Source of the DNA: Carposina sasakii
Lineage: Eukaryota > Arthropoda > Insecta > Lepidoptera > Carposinidae
Length of the DNA stretch: 64,000 nucleotides
Direction: 5' to 3'
Assembly (NCBI GenBank): GCA_014607495.2
Contig: CP053153.1
Coordinates: 10,230,001-10,294,000 of the forward strand
In this document: piece after piece, positions 23,179-36,789 of the stretch
Position numbering within the stretch: the first letter of the stretch is position 1
Layout: each line of letters opens with the position of its first letter
Program-made: the position numbers and the translations under genes
The notes under the pieces: generated by a model
What the model saw: only the letters and a program-made list of their open reading frames with translations
What the model was told of the DNA's origin: nothing
Database searches by the model: none

Positions 23179-23508
23179 CTAGTAGACGCCCGCGACTCCG
23201 TCCGCATGGACTACAGAATAAACAAAATGTCGAAATTATCCGGGATAAAAACATTTTCCCGGGATAAAAAGTAGCCTATATGTTAAGTGGGACCTGTCAC
23301 AATATATTTCTGAAAATTACATCGAAATCGGTTCAGCCGTTTCTGAGATTAGCGTGCACAAACCGACAAACCGACAAACAAACAAAAATTCCAAAAATCA
23401 TCGTTTTGGGTTCTATTGCGTTGATAAATGTCTCTTATAATATTTTTACTCGTATATCTTCCATGTACAGACAGCAATCCGTTACATTTTTATTATATGT
23501 ATAGATAG
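23179..23508 (+). mobile_element. SINE-like family A, copy 5 (near full length)
   Basis: Same order of blocks as copy 4, ending TTACATTTTTATTATATG. The open frames through it are not gene-like. Confidence 0.82.
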
Positions 23509-23744
23509 ATTGCGCACATACAATAACAAATATGAAAATACTTTAACATTTACGTACCTACTTATTATAAGAGTACCTATTCAAATATTAGTTATTTGAG
23601 GAATGGGATATTTTAATCACCACCGTCATTAATGACAACCTACAACTGCACTTTCTGGAAAAAATAATGTACTTATTGGTTTTCCTGACATCTCTTACTT
23701 CCCTCCTGCCTGCCTGCCTGTCTGCCTCAGTGAATGATTTTTTA

Positions 23745-23825
23745 GGAAAATATTTTTATCCCGGATAATTTCGACATTTTGTTTTTTCTACAGTCCACGC
23801 GGATGGAGTCGCGGGCGTCCACTAG
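23745..23825 (-). mobile_element. SINE-like family A, copy 6 (short end fragment)
   Basis: Only the terminal 80 bp, from GGAAAATATTTTTATCCCGG to GAGTCGCGGGCGTCCACTAG, about 240 bp from copy 5 and in the opposite orientation. Confidence 0.7.
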
Positions 23826-24182
23826 TTACTTATACAGATAGAAGATAGATGATGGTTCGAAGATAATAGTCTAAATACTAAGATTATTCTTTTTATTATT
23901 TAATCAATAAGTAAATACCAAAGAAGCCTCTGGCTGTTCTTGACCATCTTGCAACTGGTTATGGTAAAATGGAACCCGTCCGTCAGAACACTGGCGTTAT
24001 AGCGACTATTCAAACTAATGCTAATACCTAGATTATAATGCTAGCGTGGGAGAAATATGTGTATAGTTATACTTTTAGCTTGTGTCTTACGAGTGTCTAA
24101 AATACCTAATCTATCACCTTCACTCCGCTCCAGCTTCCCTCAATTAGGTACTATCCGGATCAATTTTTGAACGAACGTGTTG

Positions 24183-24831
24183 TAATAATAATAATAATAA
24201 GCCCGCAGGGCAGCTTGTGGCGAGCTGTTGGGAGGTAGCGTTCCCACGGACCTGAAGTGCTCCCGGAGGAATACCCTGTTCCTCATCTCCGGCGCCGGAG
24301 TGAGATCTGACGAGGAACAGTTCCCCCACCTCTGCCTTGCCTTTGCCGGCAGAGGTGGCCGTCAGTAAGTGGCGAGTTGGCTTCGGTTTAAAGTCCAGGG
24401 GCACCCCTCCACCCTAGCCGCTCACCAAATGTTGCCCCCTTTGTCGCTCCGTGCGTGCGGCCGTTTCAGGGGGCCCATGAAATGAGTTGGCTAGTCACCG
24501 CCTGCCACCTAACAATTATGAGACTTGGTTGTAATGGCAGGTGTCTGTTAGTCTCCTTCAATAGCCCGATTTTCCAACCCCACCCAAAATTCAGCCCCAT
24601 AGCCCATGACCTTGTTTCACATCGCATGACAGAGCTCTGCACTCCAATAGTCTTGCACATGGCGGAGACCATCGCCGGGTGTATCATATTGTGCGTCATA
24701 TCATATTAAAGTTCTCTTAAAAGGGCCTCTACATCTTGGCTACGGCCCGATGCACGCCTCTCAAAGGACCGGGACTCTGTAGTCCCGAGAATTTCAAAAG
24801 AGATACAAATAATAATAATAATAATAATAAT
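24183..24831. mobile_element. LINE-like segment inserted between AAT runs (R4/Dong-type candidate)
   Basis: A GC-rich block (24200-24806) is bounded by (TAA)n at 24183-24200 and (AAT)n at 24806-24831. It contains GCCGGCAGAGGTGGCCG, GGGGGCCCATGAAATGAG and GGGACTCTGTAGTCCCGAG. Lepidopteran Dong/R4 elements are known to insert into TAA runs, which fits. The two open frames on the minus strand (24144-24404, 24466-24699) show no recognisable domain, so this may be 3' UTR only. Confidence 0.45.
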
Positions 24832-24835
24832 TTAT

Positions 24836-26809
24836 TTTGAAATAAGAATTAGAGGATAATACAGTACATGCTAAATAATAATGTAGGCATGTCAGAAAAC
24901 TACCGCAAATAATAATAGGTCTCGTTACATAAAATTTTTGTTATACTTAATATAGATTCTTATACTTACAACTTGTAAAATACTAATAATGCTATTATAA
25001 CATAAACAATAAAGTAACTTGCGGAAAAATAAAAAATACCTTGACTTTGAATGACATTCCGTCAAAAACTAAACAAATATGGAACAAACACTCATATATT
25101 ACACTGGCAATGATCGTGGCGACCTTTAATGTATGCTCAGTCAGTGCAAAATAAATATTTGAAAAAGCACTATATTACGTAGTTCAGGTGTAATATTCAC
25201 ATATTCGACTTAATCTGAGTCAAAGCCGAGGTTTCTTCCTAGGAAATAAGGAAGTACAACACTTATTAACATAACGATGCATACGAGCCTAGAATCAAAT
25301 ATAAGTTTCCATCTCGAAAGCTTAGCTGTTCCCGTAGCTCTGTAACTGATTGTATTTTAACATCCTATCTCTACTTAATTACCAAATTTTACCAAGATCC
25401 ATCCAGACTTTTTAGAACAAAAAACTTGCGTGATAAATGGTTTAATGGTTCTCCATTTGTATTATTATTGTGATTATGAATTGAAATTTTATCATCATAC
25501 ATACTTTGTAGTTATTCTGTACTTATTACGAAAAATTATTGTTAAGCATAATGCCGATATTTTCAATGATAGCCTACCTGACTGACTGAAGGATGATACT
25601 GAGATACCTAATCCCTGACTGTCATGCACTAAAACTTGATCAAGATACAGACAGCGTCAACTTTAACTTTCAGATAGGCTCTCTGATTATTGAAAAAAAT
25701 GGTCCTAAATAAAATAAAATAAATTAATTGAGAGTACAGTCGAGATGAGAAACCAAATCCAAGTACCATGTAATAAGTACATGTATAGCTTCATGTGAAA
25801 CTCCGAAAATATTTTTATTATGTGTCACCAACATCCGTACATATCATTTACAGGATCTATAATACTTGTTTACCTGAAACGAATCCAGTGACGTTAACGA
25901 GTCAGACTTTCGACATCCACTGAAAATCATTGATCAACAATATGAATATTGTCCAATATAAAAGTAAATAACCAGATTGAACCCCAGCTTTTGTAACTTT
26001 AAATCATAATAAATACGTTGTATAAAACCACATCCTCATGTTGAAGGACAAGCAAAAAAATTAAGGAAAGGTTAACATCTCGAAGGATTTAATAATGCCA
26101 ATTCATGATATATAAAAGTACCCACGCTCGTAGTACCAAATTGATAGCGGTCAATAAACAAAACCAATATAAATGTCCAGATTTAGCTCTTCCTAGTATA
26201 AAATATCGATATAAAACATATTGTGGTAAGCCCTTTAGGTTTTCGACAACAGGAACTAAAAAACGTTGTTTTTTGCAATAAAGTTTTTGTTACAATTTTT
26301 TTATGAATAATTGATAGATAATAACAACATTCACAAAATCGGCTCACTTATGAGAGGAATTATCCAAATACTCGACTATAGTCTGGGTTTTCTATTCAGC
26401 GCAATGTAAATAAATGTAGCACTTATCTACTATATTGAATTTACATAACCCTATTTTTATTACAGGGTGTGAAAGCGGTATAACATAAATAATACCTAAG
26501 CTTAAAAAATAGTATTAGTAGTAGTTATCCAGAACGGGATGATCATAAAGGAGATATCACAGCCACGTTTAGCATAGCGGGGACAGATGTCGAGGACAGA
26601 TCAGTGACAAGTTGCAGTTGCTCGCCTGAGAGAATGTTTGAGTTCCTTGTCGACTTTTACGACATGCACGGAACGAGATGCAGCTGATGTATTCTAGTAA
26701 CCCCGCAAAAGCAGTATGTATGTAGTTACGTAGTTAAAACAGTACCATACAGTTATTCACTCCGAAGTTTCCGTTACAATGCAACCAATCCCTAAAGCTT
26801 TCAAAGCTA
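24836..26809. other. intergenic, mostly unremarkable
   Basis: Holds a small palindromic repeat at 25560-25705 related to 8150-8282, and a TACAGGGTG fragment at 26461. A block near 26535-26620 (GGGATGATCATAAAGGAGAT) is echoed at 27650-27720. Confidence 0.4.
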
Positions 26810-27367
26810 AGGGCCGAAACACATAACCGCGTTGCGGCGCTGCAACGCTAAAATGGCAGTTTGCGTTGCGGCGCCCGCGAAAAAGAGCGTTTTACTGTTG
26901 TAGGGTAGGGTAACCATGACTTTTGAGTGTAGATAGATGTCTCTCTGCCTTAGTAAAGATAATTATTTGATGATTGATTATCATAAATAATTTTACAAAT
27001 GCTTTTCCATGCCTCTTTATAAGTTTCGTCACTAGAATCCCACAAACAAGCGTTTTTAAATCAAAGATATATATATATATCGATATCAACGTTAGACATT
27101 GTAAAACTGGGTTGACGCGTGTTGTTTGCAAGAGTAATAGAAAATAAACTGAATCATTGTCAACATATACATCTCTCGTTAGAGAGTAAGTATATTTTTT
27201 ATATACCCGATGGCCTTAATGCCATCGGGTTTCCAACATTTTCTTTAAATTAAGAGTTTTTTTAGATTTAGTTAATCATTGTCACCAAGTATGGCGTCAC
27301 AACGCTGGAATTCGCGATGCGTTGCGGCGCCGCGCGCCGCCCCAACTCGGTTATGTGTTTCAGCTCT
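26810..27367. mobile_element. TIR element, AGGGCCGAAACACATAACCG ends
   Basis: Left end AGGGCCGAAACACATAACCG (26810-26829) is mirrored by CGGTTATGTGTTTCAGCTCT (27348-27367), with GTTGCGGCGC blocks inside each end. About 558 bp, no transposase. The interior holds a perfect hairpin (27205-27230). Confidence 0.75.
27205..27230. repeat. perfect 10-bp hairpin inside TIR element
   Basis: ACCCGATGGC and GCCATCGGGT with loop CTTAAT, followed by TTT. Unusual GC-rich stem in AT-rich DNA. Confidence 0.6.
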
Positions 27368-28390
27368 AAAGAATAGACTAATTCTAATTCCTAGTGAGTA
27401 ATCAAACAAGAATGTGAATTTCGGAAACACCTTGGGCGGCAAGGTATTGAGGTGACCTTTTACCTGTAGGTTCGGTAATTATACGCAATCGTTATTGAGT
27501 GCAGAGTCAACGGCCTCAAGGCAGCCGAAACTCAGTTTAAAGATTTGAAGACCCACATTCGAGATCAACAGAACTTACGTGCCAACATCCTTATGAATAT
27601 ATACGGTTACATACATACATATACACACGAGTCTCCAAAATGAGGTAGCCAGAGCTGCGGGATCATGAAGGAAATATTACAGCAACGTTGAGCATAGCGG
27701 GCTCAGGATGTAAAAGATCATCAGAAAAACAAGTTGTTGGATCATCAGAAAAAATCCTTAATAGATGTAACCACATTTCAACATATACCTAAGTTAAAAG
27801 CGTCAATATTTGTATTTGCCTACCCGATTATTATGGTCACCATTATAATGCCCATGTTTATTACAACTCACGGATGTTGCGTCAATGTATGCCCAGTATG
27901 AGGAACAAGGATCTAAAAAAAGCAATTTAAACAAGAAAAAAACACAAAAAAGTTTAATAAGCGTTTATTTTTTTATTACAATGCAGAAGTCAATTGCTAC
28001 GTAAATTCCATATCACACACACTATATTTTTCCAAGTAAGAAGAGCTACTTACTTATTATTTGCTCAACACTCTTCTAGCTAAACTATTGTAAGCGTAAA
28101 TAGATATCTTTATATTCATATTTAAAGTTTGCTCAAGACTGAGCGGGATGGCGATGTACTGTGGAGATCGCAGATACGTAGCATGACCTGCGAAACACGA
28201 TATGATAAACCGATTTATCGACAATTAGCCTGTCAAATTACGATAAATATAGCCGCCAAGAGACGATACGATATGGTATAATACGATATCCACGATGCGT
28301 GGTCATGCTAGGAGGGCTGAAGTCAAGAAGCATTATTTATGTAGGTAACATTATATAGTGCTCCCTATTGAGTACACGAAAATCTAATCC

Positions 28391-28602
28391 TTACTAATAT
28401 TATAAATGTAAAAGTAACTCTGTCTGTTTTGCTTTCTGTCTGTCCGGTTTCTGTCTTTCGCGCCAAATATACTACTAGGTAGTCTATAGTCTGAGAAAAG
28501 ACGTAGGCTACTTTTTATCCCGGGGAAATATTTTTATCCCGGATCATTGCTACATTTTGTTTTTCTGCAGTTCACGCGGATGGAGTCTCGGGTATCCACT
28601 GG
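28391..28602 (-). mobile_element. SINE-like family A, copy 7 (partial)
   Basis: Starts ACTAATATTATAAATGTAAA, has CTTTTTATCCCGGGG and ends GGAGTCTCGGGTATCCACTG. Same subfamily as copy 2. Confidence 0.65.
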
Positions 28603-29079
28603 TATACAACGCCATTAGTTTCGACGTACCCACCCGTATTATACAGATACTTCACAAATTACAAATGCACATACATATATGACGTCAAGGTGCTAAAAAA
28701 TTGCTTCAGAGGGAAAAAATGCACCAGTTTGACTAGACTCCCTTCCGCCTGCGAATGTCAACGACCTGTTGAATATTTATTTATATTTAGGCAACGTTCT
28801 GCGGCTGGCACAGACTCAAGGCCCTCGGTTAGGCCCTAGCTGCGCTGCGAGAAAGGGATTGCAATCGTCAAGGAAGGAGAGCAAATCTTTTATTTTTACA
28901 AACCTGTTTTGCTCTGTTTAAATTGAGGCGATATATAGAGCTTATTATACTGAAGGCAGTAATATTTTTAAAAGTATTTATTGCAAGATTATAGGTTTTG
29001 TATGATAGTAGATAAATTAGTGGCAGCCTTTCGTTTTTATTTGTTGATATCGTTCAGGAATGTTATTTTTTCAATTAAA

Positions 29080-29406
29080 AAATTTATTGGTACACGTACC
29101 CCCAGGGGTACGCAAGGTTGCATCAAGGGGTACGCGGCGCGTACCAAAAAAAAAACCAAAATTACTTAAATTACCAAAAAATATTTATGCAACCAGATTT
29201 TTCAGAGTTGTGCAAAGAAATACGTTCCCATTTGTCACATTAATAAAACTGGTGTTCTCTGTCATCTTGTATTGTTTTTGGTAGTGATAAATTCTAAATA
29301 CATCTGATTTCATCTCTTATTTATTAATCGTTCCTGCAATAAGGGGTACGCGAGTTTGAGTACTTTCTCAGAGTGGTACGTAGAAAAAACTAATTGGGAA
29401 CCACTG
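29080..29406. mobile_element. hAT-like element remnant
   Basis: Ends TTGGGAACCACTG at 29394-29406, the inverse of CAGTGGTTCCCAA, a terminus typical of hAT elements. Upstream are GGGGTACGC repeats (29106, 29137, 29343) also common in such elements. The left terminus was not found. Confidence 0.5.
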
Positions 29407-29900
29407 GTCTAGAATGACTGATGAATCACCGTTAATCTTAAAAACGGGAACGGAAATTTTCAACTCTATGTGGACAACCTCGTGGACTTCCGTTGGCGCA
29501 CTCTATTTTGTATATTGCGTGTAAAAATCCCATACAATTTTTTTCTACAAGCAAAACAATTTTTTTCTAACACGCGTTTTCCTACAATTTTGATTAACGT
29601 ATACTATGCAAACATCAAAACTATAGGTACATAATCACCATGCATGTATGGTTGGTCTTGACTTGTTTATTTAAAGTAGCAAAGGCATGTTGTTCCTATT
29701 CATTAGTATGATATCGAGAAGTGTTTTAGAATTCCTCAATTTTCCAGAATAATACAGCAACATATATAGATAAAATAGAACAACATATACAGCAACATAT
29801 AGATAATTTTTTTATTAACAAAGATTGCTAAAGGATTGAATCCTATAAAGAACCTATCCATAAAGTTTGAAGGTTGAAATCATACGTTTATATTTCAGGA

Positions 29901-30240
29901 CTAGTGGACGCCCGCGACTCCGTCCGCGTGAACTACAGAAAAAACAAAATGTCAAAATTGTCCGGGATAAAAACATTTTCCCAGGATAAAAAGTAGCCTA
30001 AATGTTAAGTGGGACCAGTCAGAATATATTCCTGAAAACTGCATCGAAATCGGTTCAGCCGTTTCTGAGATTAGTGTGCACAAACGCACAGACAAACAGA
30101 CAAACCGACAAACGGACAAAAATTTCAAAAATCATTCTATTGGGTACTATTGCGTTGATAAAGGTCTCCTATAATAATTTTTCTCATATATCTTCCATGT
30201 ACAGACAGCGATCCGTTACATTTTTATTATATGTAATAGA
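29901..30240 (+). mobile_element. SINE-like family A, copy 8 (near full length)
   Basis: All family blocks in order, from CTAGTGGACGCCCGCGACTC to TTACATTTTTATTATATG. Confidence 0.82.
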
Positions 30241-30556
30241 TATAGAATATAGATTGTTTGTATGAATAAAGGAAATTGAAAACTCCAAATTGAAGTAAAT
30301 TCATAATTCAAGTATTTAATATCCGGTATTAAAAAAGTTAATAGCTAGCTAGTTAGAATAACAAAAAGTAATAACTGAACTATAATACAAAAAATATTTA
30401 AAAAATATTACAAATAAGATGAAGTACTAGTAAACACAGGTTTACGATTTCAATATTAGTATTACTCGAGATTTCTAGTCTGGGTAATCCTCCTAGTATA
30501 ACCAAACCTTACCTAAACTAACATAGCTTTACCCGTGACAAGCACCTCGACTTGCC

Positions 30557-30633
30557 CTCCGTAGCAAACTCGTAGCACATCCCGTAGGCAACTATACCGC
30601 GTAGCATGGCGTAGCGCCGTAGCATTTCGTAGT
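30557..30633. repeat. cluster of seven CGTAG motifs
   Basis: CGTAG occurs seven times in about 75 bp at irregular spacing, mostly as CGTAGC. Not a clean tandem repeat. Confidence 0.5.
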
Positions 30634-31087
30634 CTAACCTAAATATAAAGTGAACTTTTGAATAAAACTTTTTAGATTATCTACAACTGTCTTATAATTT
30701 ATTTTATACCTATATTACTTTACATAATTATCTATCAATATTACGATACAATATACGCGATTAATGTTTGAATAAATCCATAATAATCATCTGCTGACGT
30801 ATTATCCTTGCAAATACCTATCTACTATTTACATACTCAGGTAGAATAGTGTTTTATCTGCTTTGGTTTAGTTAGACTATACTTCTACACTTCTAATTTA
30901 CAACGCACTGACATTCGCATTTGTAAAGATAAATGATTCAGAAAATCTACGTGTTTTATCATATCACGCAGACTTACATAATACATCGATCGGGCCAGTG
31001 TGCTTGATATAGGTATAAACAATCTCAAGTTTACTTCATGCTGAAAAATAACATGCCTCTGAAACCTATACTTACTATTACTTTTTT

Positions 31088-31315
31088 TCACACACTTCAT
31101 AACACATTGATCTAGTAACACAAAGAGATCCCTAAGGTCTTGTGTCGTGGATACTAAGCAACGGTATACAAATACATAAATAAGTATAGAAACATCCATA
31201 ACTCGAAAAGAAACATCGATATTCATCATATCAATGTTTGCACCTACCAGGATTCGAACCCAGGACCTATGGCGTCGCAGGCAGGGCCACTACCAACTAC
31301 ACCAATCGGTTGTCA
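31088..31315 (-). mobile_element. tRNA-derived SINE of lepidopteran type
   Basis: The minus strand has box A-like TGGTGTAGTTGGTAGTGG and box B GGGTTCGAATCC (within CCTGGGTTCGAATCCTGG), then a body with TATTTGTATACCGTTGC and ATCCACGACACAAGACC. This arrangement is a common lepidopteran SINE. Confidence 0.75.
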
Positions 31316-32039
31316 AAAAGTACTAGAAGCGATTTTGTAATAACACCGCATGGTCTATCTAATAATACAAAAAATTTGAAATGTCTATCTTTATTGAAAT
31401 ACATAAAATACACCTGAAGTGATGAGTGCAACCAACAAATTAAGCTAAGATACAATATTAATTGGTTTTGTTTTTTTTGCATTCCCAGTGAACCATTGTT
31501 GTGTAGGTATGCTTGTAATAAAACCTACAAAAGGAAAAAAATGTTTTATTAATTTCTGCAACAGTCCTGTCTCAAATCCGCCGTCATTCCGTGGGTAAAT
31601 CTGTTATAAATTGAGTGTTCAAAGTCCATTTTTTATTTCGCACATAAAATTATAATATTTTATTTATTGATATATATAGGTATATATCTGAATGACGCAG
31701 TGTTAGATAATCTATCTAACTCAAACCTGTTCTACGTAACTACTTAATATTAAGTATACTTCTTTTTATTTAAAATTAGAACAAGTTCCGCCAATCTTAT
31801 GATCTTGTTATTTACTATATGTGTTAATATTGTTTTGTTTACTGACAAATTAAAGTAGATGCCTAATAGTGTTTGCCATTATAAAACCAGTTTACACCAT
31901 GACATAGTTTAATAAATAAAATCACTTCCTTTTTACGGTTTTGATAGATGGATTACTTTTAGTGGTTATTTACACATTTGGTCTACTCATACTATATATC
32001 TATGTATTTATTGTCTCTAACATGTAGGTTGTATTATTT

Positions 32040-32130
32040 ATTGTCATTGGGGGAGGACTATGTTTGGGGGAGGCCTTTGTCCAGCGGTGGGCTTCCCAGG
32101 GTTGAAATGATGATGATGATGATGATGATG
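32040..32130 (+). mobile_element. LINE 3' tail with GATGAT run
   Basis: GGGGGAGGCCTTTGTCCAGC, then GGTGGGCTTCC and a (GAT)n run at 32108-32130. This is a widespread 3' end of lepidopteran LINEs. Confidence 0.65.
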
Positions 32131-32134
32131 AACA

Positions 32135-35080
32135 TGTAGGTAAAGGCCCCGTATAGGTACATAATTGTATATGCATATAAGTAGATGGTCACTAGAGTTT
32201 ATATAACTTTTCTAATCTTATAAACTAAACTTATTTTGTAAAAATTTAAGTGGACATTATTTTTTTAAGAATAATAATAAACACCTAAATCAGTTGCCGA
32301 TCTTACCACAATGCATGCCTTTTTACCTTATACTTTTGTATAACCCTACCCATTATTATACATGTTTAGAATTATGTGATATCCTGGGAGTGGAACATTC
32401 CATTGAGATCACGATTTAGCCATTGACGCAAGAGGGTCGAACATCGAACCCATGTTAAAATAACATGCCTAAAAATAATGTACTTTATCGATATGAGGAT
32501 GGAAATTTTACAAAGTTTGACCATTAATTTGTCTGGCAGATCGATATTTTTAGCCTAAATGAGATCGATAAACTTCTACACCGTTTGACAGCTATTTTTA
32601 GCTGATGAAGGTATCTAGGGTAAAAAGGTAACTCGATGACATCTAGATAGCACGATAGGTTTGGACCTGATAAAGGTGTTATAAACTATCCAGTTTTATA
32701 CATAGTAGCTTAGTTTAACAAGTAATGTTACAGATATCAATAATAAAAGTTTAATTGAAACTAACAAAGTGATTATCAAAAGCACAACACAATACACTGA
32801 AAAATCTAAAATGCTGGCAATCGGGTCGGCAATATAATTACCTACCTAGTAAACAGGTTATCATTTGTTTATCCTAAATTTTTTGTTTACTGCTCAAAGC
32901 AGGCTCAAAGTGCCGAAAATGATTATTATTTTATTTCAACTAAGTTTCATTGCACACATAAAATATATGATCCATCAACTAGTTGAAGTTGTTGTTCCTA
33001 TGTGTGTTTTCTGCAAGTCATATCTATTGGCTGTCATCTCGTAAATCAGCATGGCGTCATCGAACCTCCTCTTCCTCTGTACCCCTCTACATTCATGTTC
33101 AATGCAGCGCAAGTCTCTTCAGCCATGCTGTGTGGTTAGTTAGTTCCTCAGGTATGTACTTTCTTGTCAACTTCATTTTATCTGTTTTTATATGTTTACA
33201 GCCCTGCATTATGGTTGTAAATCATGAAATTGATATCTTCAGTAGCCTGCCAAAATTTATCTCTATAATATCCTCTCTTATTTCCTATTACGAGAGACTG
33301 AGCGAGTAAATGTGTAGTCGTGGAATGATACCGGAAATGTATTTTTTGAAAATGAAGAATATACAAGGAAGATTAGGTATACTCGTAGTTCATCTTATTT
33401 TAGCTACTTGTTGAAGCAATGTTTAAAAGTTATTGAACCTAGAAATACCTAGATTGTAAACAACCATGTAAGATGGTAATTCTAAAAGATTGTACAAATA
33501 AAATTTTGACACGTCTTCATCCTAATGTTGCAGTCTCCTAAATAACTATAACTATCACTACAAAATTAAGACTTACATTATAGATGTGAATGTAGACAAG
33601 AAATACGAAAAGATGCGCCCCTTAAAATTATATTGAGTTCAGTGTTACACCGTGTAATACGGAATAGGTGATAATTACACGTCACGAGTTGTATCCAACA
33701 CCAAAGTAAGTCAGAAGTAGTAGTTTAACTCAATGAAAAAAAAACTTCAAATAATATAAGTACTATTACGAACTTTGTTCCTAATCCTTATCTCTTTCCT
33801 AAGCTTACCTGTGTTTATTTACCAAAATTGAAGAGCTTTCTTTTCAGGAATACAGTTAATGAGATCTCCTATCGTGTACATGGTGTATAATATGTAGATA
33901 AACTACTGTTTAACTTTACAACGCTAATATATAGCTACCTCAAGTATCGCCATGGCTCCACCCACAATCTGGGCTATGTAACTAGATCACTGCACACTTC
34001 GTATATATCATACCAAAAATTTAATTAACTACCTATTTCTTCCGTGGCATTTAGCAATGTTTTACAACCTTTTTAACATTGTCTTATTCAAAGAACTCGC
34101 AATTATAATTTCTCAATTCTAATCCAATTTGTTATATAACATACTACGTACTTATAAGGAATGTTTTGTACCAACACAGATTTATAAATAGAGTCTACGC
34201 AATAACAATATTTAATATAATGGTACGTTTTAGTTAACTAGTTAAAAACGCCCAGCTATCATTTTAATTTAGTATGAACCAATAACTTGTTCATGGCTTT
34301 GGTGCAGTCTATTATGAAATTAAATAAGCCTTAGGAGACAACAATTTAAACTCTTTACATCAAAAGTAATTTGGTAACAATCTACAGCTATTTGAAGATA
34401 ATTTATTTCAGTAACTTACAGCTAACTGAACCCTTTACTAACTTAAATCATGGTTAAGTAGCTGATTTTTGCTTTAGGCGTATATATCGATGAGGGTATT
34501 CAATGACACGGTAGAAGTGACGACAATACAATGCCAATGCTCCTGGCACGCGCTGTCATATAATGTTCTATGACTGCGTGTGACAGGAGAGTTGGCGTAT
34601 AGTATAATGTTTTCTAACCTTTTCAGGAGGGTGTAACAGAGAAAATATTTTAAAGGAAATACTATCCCACTATAGGAACCATAGGTATACAAAAATTCAG
34701 CCTCAAAATCAGATTACACATTTTAAATTACACGGGAATGTTCATACAATCATGAAAATCTAAACTTTTTAATTTTGAGTCTTACATTCATCTTCTGTAA
34801 CACTTATAATTCCGTACAATACTGTATAATTTTGGATCTTTGTTATAAATACACATAGGGTCTTTCTGCAAATATTGTTCTTTTAATAATAGCTATGTTA
34901 TAAAATATCTACGCCAGTGCTAGTAGAGAATAAATTCCTATGGCTACTTAACGTACAACATATTCGTAAAGAAAAAACTTTATACCTATCTATTTGATCG
35001 TCGAGGTGTTAAACATACTTATTAGGTATAAACATTGAATGGAAATATACTTGATTCTTACTGACATTTATATCTCACTA
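32135..35080. other. intergenic, nothing recognised
   Basis: AT-rich. The longest plus-strand frame (32983-33309) has no ATG at its first codon and no recognisable domain. Confidence 0.5.
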
Positions 35081-35082
35081 TA

Positions 35083-35459
35083 CAGGGTGTTTTTTCGTTG
35101 CCACCCTTAACGAATGGTACGTACTCTGTACATCAAATAAAGTAAGTTTATGTCAAAAAAATGTTGAGAAACGATGTAAATTTTTTTGACAAAAAAAAAT
35201 AATTTCTTGATCGGGCGAATTTTTATAGTGTCCAGTGTTTATGCTAGTTTTTTCAGATATTAATAATTTGTCGCGAAAAAATCTTGCTACACGTGTCAAT
35301 GTGCATTTATGCAGAAAAACGCAGTCTATTTACTTAACTTTGGACCCTAATATTTTGGAAACCAGACACTTCCTAGGTATGCTTCCACGGAGAAAAATGA
35401 TCGTAATGATGAGGAGATTCCGTAGTTTTCGGGAACGGTGACGACCAAAAATCACCCTG
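35083..35459 (+). mobile_element. TA-flanked MITE family D, copy 1
   Basis: Starts CAGGGTGTTTTTTCGTTGCC and ends AAAATCACCCTG, an inverted 7-bp end, preceded by TA. The interior matches 40323-40707 and, inverted, 49865-50232 and 63792-64000. No transposase. Confidence 0.8.
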
Positions 35460-36789
35460 TGTATTACTCCCTTTCACCAAGTGTTACACCTGCAAAAAGT
35501 TATGTGGGTTACTACTAAAAAAGTTAGTAGGTATAATCTGAACTTTAAATAATTTTTAGATGAACGTAGAGTAGAACCTACTATTAAATAGCAGTACCTT
35601 TAAATCAAATGACTGACGATGTACCCTTCATTCGAAGAGTGAGATCTAAAGTAACCAACGAAGACAGTCATTTACTTGAGATGTAGGGAACTCTGCCCTT
35701 CATCCTTATCTATAAGTTATCATCGTCAGGTCATTGCTCCTGCCTGTGGCTACGCGTATGAACTCTACCACATTCGTAACGAACTCTCACGGATTTTTAC
35801 TAAACTAAATCGATGTAAATGGCACAGTGTCAAAATTACAAAGACATTAGTGGCTACGTCAGTCTATTAACTGAAACGAAGTTTAATTGGTTCTGTAGAC
35901 AATTACATTTAGATAAGGTAAGACATATTTAATTATTTATTATTCGAACGAAATCACAGTCATAAATAATTTACCTAATGATACTTACTTATACTAGGTA
36001 TATCTACATACATTGAACTTAATTTAATCCAGAATGAAGATTATTACGTACCTACTACTTACTAATAGGGAATATGCGTCTGACACGAAAACAGATATTT
36101 TATTCGAAAGATATTGCAAATACAAACCAAATAGTGCAAATATAACATCAATCGGTTAGTAAATACCAAAGTTACAGATGATTAAAAGTTTTTAAAAATC
36201 AAAGAAAAAAACAATTAACATTAATGGTAGTTTCAGGTACTAATTACCTAGTTTTAATCTAAAATAATGCGAACGACATTTTATGGCCTATTATTTCGTG
36301 ATTGCATTGAGATTTATTTAAGTGATAAATTTTATGGTAAGTAATTCAAACCTGCATCCCAGTAGGCATTAAAATCATTTTTAATTTGTTACCTACCTAC
36401 TAACTATTTTTCATTTCAATTAGTCTACGGATAACTTGATAGAGCAACTTAAAAAATATTGTACCTGCGCAGTTTCAAGCTAAAGTATAAACAACACTAT
36501 CCTTTTTTTTAGATGTTGAATATGATATGATTTTTCGCAATAGGTTTTATTACCTATACAGACACTGGAATCTAGTTTCATTCGATCATCAAACAAATAC
36601 CAGCCAAAGGAGTTCGAAGTCCAAAAAAACCGGCTGCATCACGGATCCGCGCCCTTGAATCTCAGGATCCAAGGTCAACCAACCCTCTCTCTCCGGCATC
36701 ACCTGGATTAAATGTTAAAAAAAATGTGACAACAGTACATAGAGAAGTCAAGTTTAAGGCGCGTATAGAGTAATGTGATAAAAGCAAGT

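Noticed and set aside
23694..23730. Short CTGC/CTGCCTGC run considered as CRISPR-like or satellite
   Set aside because: It is a short simple repeat; no array of spaced identical repeats exists anywhere in the window.
32983..33309. 108-codon plus-strand frame with hydrophobic N-terminus
   Set aside because: First codon is not ATG, no splice context, no recognisable domain, and composition is typical of AT-rich intergenic DNA.
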